NCBI RefSeq assembly: GCF_905220365.1
Contig: NC_061133.1
Coordinates: 8,174,171-8,238,170 of the forward strand
Direction: 5' to 3'
DNA length: 64,000 nt
Origin: Vanessa cardui
Lineage: Eukaryota; Arthropoda; Insecta; Lepidoptera; Nymphalidae
Positions 56,831 through 64,000 of the stretch are shown one piece after another; the stretch's first letter is position 1; each line of letters begins with the position of its first letter. The notes under the pieces are model-generated. The model saw only the letters and a list, made by a program, of their open reading frames with translations. It did no database searches and was not told where the DNA came from. The position numbers and the translations under genes were made by a program.

Positions 56831-57711
56831 TCTTTTCTTTATACATATTATCATATTAATATACAAAAAAAAAGTTAATAACCCGAGCATTTATTAAATG
56901 AAACAATTTCAATATTAAATACCTAGTTCAGCTTGGATCAATTTGTCACTTTTGTTGGGTCCGAAACGCACACGTGTTTTTATTATTTTATAAAGAGTAC
57001 ATGCGTGTTTATTCAATATTCATAATTTACAAATTTATTTATATATTCTGCATAAATACAACGAAATATCATTCATTCCGTGTAGCCCGCAGGTACACCA
57101 TGCATTAAATTAACTCTAAGTAATCATAACAATATCGGCATGATTCCGAAAATATAACGGTATAATTTTAGTTCAATTTTCTGATGTATTCAATATTTAA
57201 ATTTTTGCTATAATAAATATATCCTTAATAACCGGAATTTTCGTAAAAAACTTGAAAAAAAATAATATAAACCATATAAGTACTATTTTAACGGTCAAGA
57301 TTTTTTTTGTCACGACAAATTAGTATTATTGTGACAACTGTATTTTTGAAACGATATTTAAATAGTGTTTGGTGTTTTCAGACTGCACTATTATTGTTTA
57401 GTTTAGGGTATGTTTAAGAGAGGGCGTTTTTCGTTAGCAACATTGCTTAGTTATTAAATATACGCACAGATGACGTTAGTGGTAGTTCTAACCAGTTTAC
57501 GGAAAATAAAATAGTACCAAGTTTACATATATTATAGTGAGATAAGATTTTCTAGTGCTAATTGCACTACTATTATTTTTATCTAATTTATTGTAATCGT
57601 AATTTTTATTTAAAAGGAAACGACTGAGGTAAATACACGTACTCTTCGTCCATAGTTATTGGAGCTTGAAAAAGCCACTCCTCACAATATCGATACACTG
57701 TCAACCACTCG
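56831..57711. other. AT-rich non-coding stretch
   Basis: Nothing recognisable. Confidence 0.5.
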
Positions 57712-57775
57712 TTGAGTCCCTTGAGCCTGTAATTACGCTGGCTCACTCGTCTTTAAAACCGGATCACTCAACGAC
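57712..57775 (-). mobile_element. Dispersed repeat family Y, short inverted piece
   Basis: 'cccttgagcctgtaattacg', 'ctggctcactcgtctttaaa' and 'ccggatcactcaacgacaat' match the mirrored Y middle ('gtgagccagtgtaac..ggcac'). Confidence 0.6.
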
Positions 57776-57994
57776 AATAAAAACCATTGATGTTTGAAAC
57801 TTGAATAAGGTACATGTAGCATATTACGGATAATGTCTACATTAATGCTGATTTAAAAATCATGAGTGAAAATGCTTTTTTATATAAAGACTCTTTGATT
57901 ACAATTTTTTTTAGAATATTTAATATTTTCGTTGGTGGACATGTATGTGATTGGTTTTATATTCGACATGTGCATTCATGATGATTGATCATTA

Positions 57995-58123
57995 TAGAGT
58001 ATGAGATGGATTATAAAGACAGAAGAAGCCATGAAATTTCAGTATTCCGTGCTTACTTGTGTTTGAACCCGTAATTGTCGGTCAATATTTACGTATTCTA
58101 CACTAGGCTGTCCCGACTTCTTT
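57995..58123 (-). mobile_element. Metulj-type SINE head, inverted and decayed
   Basis: 'tgagatggattataaagaca', 'tttgaacccgtaattgtcgg' and 'ctaggctgtcccgact' match the mirrored SINE head. The 3' body is missing. Confidence 0.6.
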
Positions 58124-59944
58124 TTATTTCTTTTTGATTGGACAAGGAAATAAATACACTTGTAAATTGAGAATAAACGAATTTCGTGCACGACACTTTT
58201 TTTGTAAAAAATACGAAACTTATGCTATTCTAAAACTCTTTGTTAATAATGTAAATGGTGTTATGGATGGGTAACGGATACTCCTGAACACACCGGCCAA
58301 TTTTCTTCATTTCTCTTTAATCTGTTATATTTTTCCGACATATGAACAGCTAAAATTCACGTCGTTTTTTCTTGGAACTACAAACATGGTGTCTGTATCC
58401 AATTCCCGGAAAAAAACGTTACGAAAATTAGTATTTTTAGCTTACCTATAAAAAAATGTACTCTTTACCTACAATACGTTACCACGCATACTTTAATTTT
58501 AATGGTTTTTATTTTTAGTTAGTTGAATTTATTACGTAAATTATACCAAAATATTAAATAAATTATTTCTAATTTGAAGTAATATAATGCTTAAAAGTAC
58601 AAATGTCCACATATTCGAGTCGCATAAAGGGATTTTTTGTTGAGTGACGCCGTAGAGTTAAATAAAATGTTGTAAGGAATGCTTTATGTTTTTTTTAAAT
58701 AAGCCTTGTGTGTATTCGTAATAAAGCATAACAAATCCACGTAAATCCCCGTCAATCAAATACTCCGTGTATTACTAAAGGATTTATTTAAAAATAAAAT
58801 TGAAATTAAGTGTTGTTTTTAAATCAATTTACATGAACTCAACTTTGATTGAGTAATAATGTGGTTACAAAAATCGCTTCAGTACTTAGGTGATAAAACA
58901 TCTTATAATAAGATTGTACTATATAATCCGCTTAAAGAACAATTATAGAGTTTGTTATGTCATTTTAAACTTACCGCTTTCCTCCTACTATGTCGCACTT
59001 TACTAACAAAGTTATAAAAGAAGCTTATATTTCTTACTAAACTTTATGGCGAAATATTTCCACTATTGTGTCGAATAACGTATGATACTGTACGTTTGAA
59101 CGTAGGTGGAACAATTGTGTTGACATTTTTATTAAGTAATAAAACTATTCTTGCTTAAGTTTTAGAGACATGTCTGAAGATAGCGTGGGGTTACTAAGAA
59201 TTAATAAAATATTTGATGCCGATTACAAAGTCATATTATACTATTTGTTGCCTGAGCCTTCGTTCGTATCATAAGGATTGATTGTAGACAGTAGGCTTTA
59301 CAGTGTAGTGTAGTGACTGTGTAGTGGTTTGGTCATAAAAGAGTAACGTAAAGTCAGACGGACGGTGTTACTTTTACATTCATAAACGTTTTGAATGTGA
59401 AAACATACATTGTATAATACGAAGATATATTTTAATTAAATATTGTATCGTTAAAATTTTTAGTGTCGTTGTCTACATAATTATAGAAAGTATAAATATG
59501 CGCAAATCAGGAGCGGACCTTATATTATAAATGTTACACAAACACGTGACAAATAAATTGCAATTATGTTATCGTTAATTTTATTCAAACGGAATTATTG
59601 TGACTTTCTCAAACTTATCTGTTATAAAATATATGAATATGCCGTTTTTGTTGTTATTAAAGATATATACGAAACGTCAGTTATGATTACACTAGTGTAC
59701 ACGCGACTGGACCGACGATTTACATTCTGACTACATTGACATAACGAGGCTATGTAACGAAAACAATATTCGTTATATACACAGAATGCGTACTACTATC
59801 AGCATCTCTATTGTAAAATTACAGCATAAAAAATCTTATAAAAATAGTACATTAAATTGACATTAGTTTTAATAATATTTCAGCGTTGGCGATTAATCAT
59901 ATCGCTTAGCAATCTGCGTAGCTGTTACACAATACAATTACATT
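58124..59944. other. AT-rich non-coding stretch
   Basis: 59310-59400 has weak similarity to Helitron family H2 ('gtggtttggtcataaaagag', 'agtcagacggacggtgttac'). Otherwise nothing is recognised. Confidence 0.4.
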
Positions 59945-60075
59945 TGTGTGTGCACAAATAGGTGCACCTATTTGGCGCTATTCCCTCACGTACCTAATCC
60001 GATGAGATGACATTCCGACACGATCGGAAATATAAAGCGATAGAACCAACCGACTTTCGTGGTTATATAGCGTTG
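59945..60075 (-). mobile_element. SINE-like repeat family Z, inverted
   Basis: 'ttccctcacgtacctaatcc', 'gatgagatgacattccgaca' and 'cgatcggaaatataaagcga' match the family Z order and the copy at 7595-7745. It includes the 18-bp perfect palindrome AAATAGGTGCACCTATTT at 59956-59973. Confidence 0.55.
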
Positions 60076-61162
60076 GCTGCCAAAACCGTACAGGATACAC
60101 AAAAAGATATGTAGATTCATAAAATGTGTACAGATTTTTTATGACTGCATAAATCTATGTTTTGTAGATAACTCATAGTAAACTAAGAATGTATAAAAAA
60201 TGAAAAAAATACTATTTAGACATTTTACCCTCTCCGCAATAAATTACAAAATAAATTAAGGCGTGTCTTTAATAAAAATTGTAGCTAATATTTAAATATT
60301 AGTATTAGCATTCTCAGAGATTCAGCGGTAATGTAAAGGCCAGCGGCGATGTCACTTCTCAAGATAGATCACTTATAATATTGGATATCGCTTAACTTTC
60401 ATTTATTATATATTCTGTGATTATTTTAACAAAATATAAAATGTGGTATAAAAATTGATCTAACATGTTCGAAGACGGAAGGAATAATATAGTAATCAAT
60501 AGGTAAGCTATTATTTAAACAAAAATATGTTAAAAATAGCGACAGTTTTTTTATTACTTACTGCTTGAATATAAATTTTAGTTTGTTATTTTACAATGAA
60601 ATACAAAATACATAACCTTCTTCGTAATATGCCACCCAGAGTTCGCAGATTTAATTATCTGTTAAAGAACATTTGGAAAATGAAATTGTCAACGGTTTTG
60701 ATTATGATTGATAACGGCAAAGTTAATTGCTTTTAGTCTCTAATATGCGGTGGCACACCGTTCCCAATAATTAAATAAATTAAGCACCTAGAATCGTACG
60801 ATAATTTGAATTGCCACCGTGCCGTGCCAAAATTACTAATTTGTATTTCGAGTGTGAATTATTGTCAGAACACTACTTTAGTAAATAGGTACCTATATAT
60901 TTTTGGATATATGTTTTTGAATGTGTTATATTTTAAATATTCTGGTATGTTTGTGAAACCTTTTTCCTAAATATAGGTTGGATAATTTAATCTTGAAATC
61001 ACAGATTGTCTGTTTTTGTGTGTTTTAAAAATAAATCTATTAAAAAAAAACAAATAAAAATAGTCATTAAATATATTTTTACATTATATTTGATAAAAAT
61101 GGTTTATATCAGTGTTTGTTTATTCTTCATCTCATAGTCAAGTCAGAGGCAAAAATCCTTAT
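60076..61162. other. AT-rich non-coding stretch
   Basis: A less AT-rich patch at 60640-60840 has no frame. Nothing recognised. Confidence 0.45.
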
Positions 61163-62513
61163 CTATACTTATAATAAATCTGTAGGGAAGTCAATTCTGT
61201 ACATGAAATATTTTTCCAAAATAACTATCAGGGGGTGATCAGGGGTCGATACTGATGCCAAAAATGCAATCAGTAAAATTTTTGTCTGTCTGTCTGTCTG
61301 TCCGTATAACCGTTATAGAAACAAAAACTACTCGACGGATTTTAACGAAACTTGGTACAATTATTTTTCACACTCCTGAGCTGGTTATAGTATACTTTTT
61401 ATCACGCTACAATCAATAGGAGCAGAGCAATGAAGGGAAATGTTGGGAAAACGGGATAAGTTACTCCATATTTTAAGCTTCCGTCGCGTGTTTAGCCTTA
61501 ATGGTTAAAGCTACACATAAATCATGTATTACGGAAATGTTCTCGTTAAAATTATATAAAAAATATCCCATGACAGTCTATGTTTATCTTTTATGGTTGA
61601 CTCGCAATAACACATGTCACTCCCAATAGCTTAGTAGTTCGAAGCTTTCTGATAATAATTGTCTATTCCTACGTTTATAACACTCTCAATCATCCCAAAT
61701 TAAAAAAGTTGATAGTATTAACTATTCCATAAAAAAGAACAATAGAAATCGGTATATAAACACCAAAATTATTCGTAAAATACGCTAATAATAAAGCTAT
61801 CGCACATGAGTACTAAAGCTATACTATTATATAAATCTCTAGAGTCTGTACACTAATTTTTTGTCGAAATTCGTCATAAGTGTTCTTTTTACGATTGACT
61901 GACATAATTTTTACCATTTTTGAAATTTTTGTCTATCCGTATCTTTATAAAAATTGGTATACAGGAAAAACATGTACTAGCGCAAATCATAGGCTATCTA
62001 TACATACAAAAGTATAAATAGATAGCAAAAAGGATGTGTTTGTATGTATGTCATCGATAAACTCAGAAACTATTTGATCGATCATTATGAAAATTGGTAT
62101 GTTTATCCATTGTTTTATGGAGAAAGTCATTATTTCATCCGTATCATTAAAAACAACCAACAGATGGCCCTTACGTGTATCACGATGCACTTCTATACCG
62201 ATCCACCGATAATTATAAAATATGAAATAAAAAATGAAAATCTGTTCAAAAAGCATAACAACTAACTTAATTTCTGTCATATGCCAATAAACATAAAATA
62301 ATCACAACAATATTAATTATCATTTTAAAATAAGATAATTATAAATTACATATACGGGAAGAAGTGATTACCTGTTTTGGTTATAAGAAAATAAACAATA
62401 ATCATAATTGGTAAGTATAGTCATAACTCCAATAACAATGAATCTTTAGTATAAAATGTAAACGTAAGACAAATAACCAAAAAAACAACTTATTTATATA
62501 AATAGAAACCACC
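61163..62513 (+). mobile_element. Probable 5' non-coding part of an autonomous Helitron
   Basis: It starts TCTATACTTATAATAAATC after an A, the same type of 5' terminus as family H2. It then runs through a GTCT microsatellite (61283-61302) and the blocks 'actactcgacggattttaac', 'caataggagcagagcaatga' and 'ttaatggttaaagctacaca', which I recall as repetitive in other butterflies. It leads directly to the Helitron ORF at 62514, so it is read as that element's 5' region; the link is an inference. Frames at 61987-62280 and 62044-62265 overlap on opposite strands and are not called. Confidence 0.5.
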
Positions 62514-63790
62514 ATGCCATTGAAGAAACTAAAGATCGGAATATCAACAATATATGCGCGACGTCATCCAAAAGAGCTACGGAAAAAACACACCAACAAG
62601 AAATAACAATAAATACGTTTAAAAACAAATATAATCCGAATTTCTACTTTAAGAGCTGCCAAAACAGTTAGTCAACGTAATGATCAAGTTCCAGATCTTC
62701 GAACAAGGATCTTCATCAAGAGATACTGAAAAATCTGACGAGCAAGCCCAATGACTGGATGATCAACGATTAAAATAGACTAAGTCAAGAACTAGAACCA
62801 ATCTCAATAAATCAGCCTTCAATTACTATATAGGTTATGATATCAACATGAATCCCGACGTGATTATTCGCTGGTATGTGCTACTCCACTGGCAAAATGG
62901 ATTTACCACAACTGGTTGAACCACCAGAACCTCTTCTTACCTACGTTACGGGAACTATTAAGGAGTCTAAATATTTCCTTCAGTATATAAGAAATTACAA
63001 TTCATGCTTTCAAATGACATCATTTGGAGCTACAAATATTGTACCATATATATATATATACAAATATAATACCATAATTTCGCGTCAGCGTTTAAAGTGT
63101 ATCATATGATTGGTTCACTTCTTCCAGTATCTAAATAAAATCCCAAGTTTCTGGACATTTATTTCACGGACAACGTAGAAAAAGATTGATCTTCCATGCA
63201 TGTTCAGTACCACAACTAATCGAGAAATCATCGCTTAATTTAGGAATATGCTTTAAGAAAATAATTGTTTAGTTAAAGATTTTAAAACTGCTCTAGAAAG
63301 TGAAGCAACAAATCATTCAAAGTCATTATCAATGCAGATAGAACGCAGAGCATAAAATGCGTATTAAAGCTCCCGTAGCTCCTGAAGTCACAGCTGTAAT
63401 TGTCGGTACAGAAATTACAAAACGAGGTATTGTTATCACTAAGCGACACAAAAACAATCAAGGTGTCGCTGAAACATATTAATCGTATATTATGACAATT
63501 ATTACGATTATCCAATTATGTTCATGCGAGTAGAAGATGGACATCATCTCGGACTGTATCAAAATATTCTCACGACAGGCTCTGTGACATTGAAGAGTTA
63601 GTTGTAAGGATTTTTTGCGTATCGTATAATGATTAGAGATAATTAATCTAACCATATTCTGAAGTATCGTCAACTGTTTTAATAATTCATTGTTGACATG
63701 TAGGCATGGTCGAGAATGAACGATTAAACTACATTCGATGCAACCAATCAAAACTTCGAACCAAAGAGTTAATTTATTTACGAGATACGA
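62514..63790 (+). pseudogene. Helitron Rep/helicase pseudogene, N-terminal part
   Basis: It starts at an ATG in good context (ccaccATGcc) with M-P-L-K-K-L-K. Across three frames the Helitron-like N-terminal domain can be followed: N-L-N-K-S-A-F-N-Y-Y near 62802; C-Y-S-T-G-K-M and P-P-E-P-L in 62876-63000; Y-N-S-C-F-Q-M-T-S-F-G-A near 63000; S-L-L-P-V near 63118; then V-I-I-N-A-D-R-T, a V-A-I-V-I-V-G-like segment, and Y-R-I-M-I-R-D-N near 63620. Several stops, frameshifts and a deletion of about 20 codons near 62870 make it inactive. The protein would nick and unwind DNA for rolling-circle transposition; the Rep catalytic part and helicase lie beyond the break at about 63790, where a LINE piece begins. 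Confidence 0.8.
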
Positions 63791-63827
63791 TCATCATTCT
63801 CATCATCCTTCTGCCCTTATCCCAATA

Positions 63828-64000
63828 TTATTTGGGGTCAGCGCAGCATGTCTTCTCCTTCCATACTTCTCTGTCAGACGTCATCTCACAAGTAACATTC
63901 TTTCTAACCATATCCTCTTTCACACAATCCATCCATCGTTTCCTTTGTCGTCCTCTACGTCTATATCCGTCCACATCCATATTCAAGGCTTCTCTCACAA
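63828..64000 (-). pseudogene. LINE reverse transcriptase C-terminus, runs off the window
   Basis: The minus strand is open for 56 codons from the window edge to TAA at 63828-63830: R-R-R-G-R-Q-R-K-R-W-M-D-C-V-K-E-D-M, then D-R-E-V-W-K-E-K-T-C-C-A-D-P-K. This Arg-rich segment and the C-C-A-D-P-K end are typical of a widespread insect non-LTR retrotransposon C-terminus. No stop interrupts the visible part. Downstream, 63780-63827 holds a short 3' region with 'catcatcattctcatcatcc' repeats. It may have inserted into, or recombined with, the Helitron at about 63790. Confidence 0.7.

Noticed and set aside
62044..62265. 73-codon plus frame opposite a 97-codon minus frame
   Set aside because: Both lie in repetitive Helitron 5' sequence and neither has a recognisable motif.
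63282..63751. Two minus frames of 77 and 90 codons
   Set aside because: They are antisense to the Helitron Rep/helicase pseudogene, whose plus-strand translation is recognisable.
1..64000. CRISPR array, operon, riboswitch or phage-like system
   Set aside because: No regularly spaced repeats, no gene clusters and no bacterial signals; all evidence is for a lepidopteran nuclear genome.

Overview
This window reads as nuclear DNA of a butterfly or moth, probably a nymphalid-type butterfly. It is strongly AT-rich, has no prokaryotic gene layout, and is full of repeat families characteristic of Lepidoptera: tRNA-headed SINEs of the Metulj type, non-autonomous Helitrons ending in CTAG, non-LTR retrotransposon tails (jockey/CR1-like and RTE-like) and a hAT-type MITE. 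No database search was possible; repeat names rest on recognised motifs, internal multi-copy comparison, target-site duplications and termini.

Layout. 1-8.8 kb: a slightly GC-richer left edge (possible UTR, weak), a 333-bp hAT MITE with perfect 8-bp duplications, a LINE 3' tail, one SINE and long AT-rich stretches. 8.8-12.5 kb: a jockey-like LINE on the minus strand whose reverse transcriptase frame is split by a nest of younger insertions, including a 593-bp palindrome and a Helitron. 12.5-27.5 kb: SINE, Helitron and LINE pieces and a perfect 29-bp hairpin. 28.9-29.6 kb: the best candidate host gene, an intronless 233-codon reading frame behind a TATA box and an arthropod initiator. 29.7-53 kb: more SINEs, LINE tails, Helitrons and a long palindrome at 47.1-47.5 kb. 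53.9-55.0 kb: two possible coding exons on opposite strands. 61.2-63.8 kb: a decayed autonomous Helitron with recognisable Rep/helicase protein, cut off by a LINE fragment that runs out of the window.

Functionally this looks like a gene-poor intergenic or large-intron region. The genes seen do not form a pathway. The interesting content is the possible orphan gene, the two possible exons, the nested transposon history, and a set of short perfect inverted repeats, at least one of which (inside a SINE) looks like a template-switch replication error. I found no convincing new biological system.
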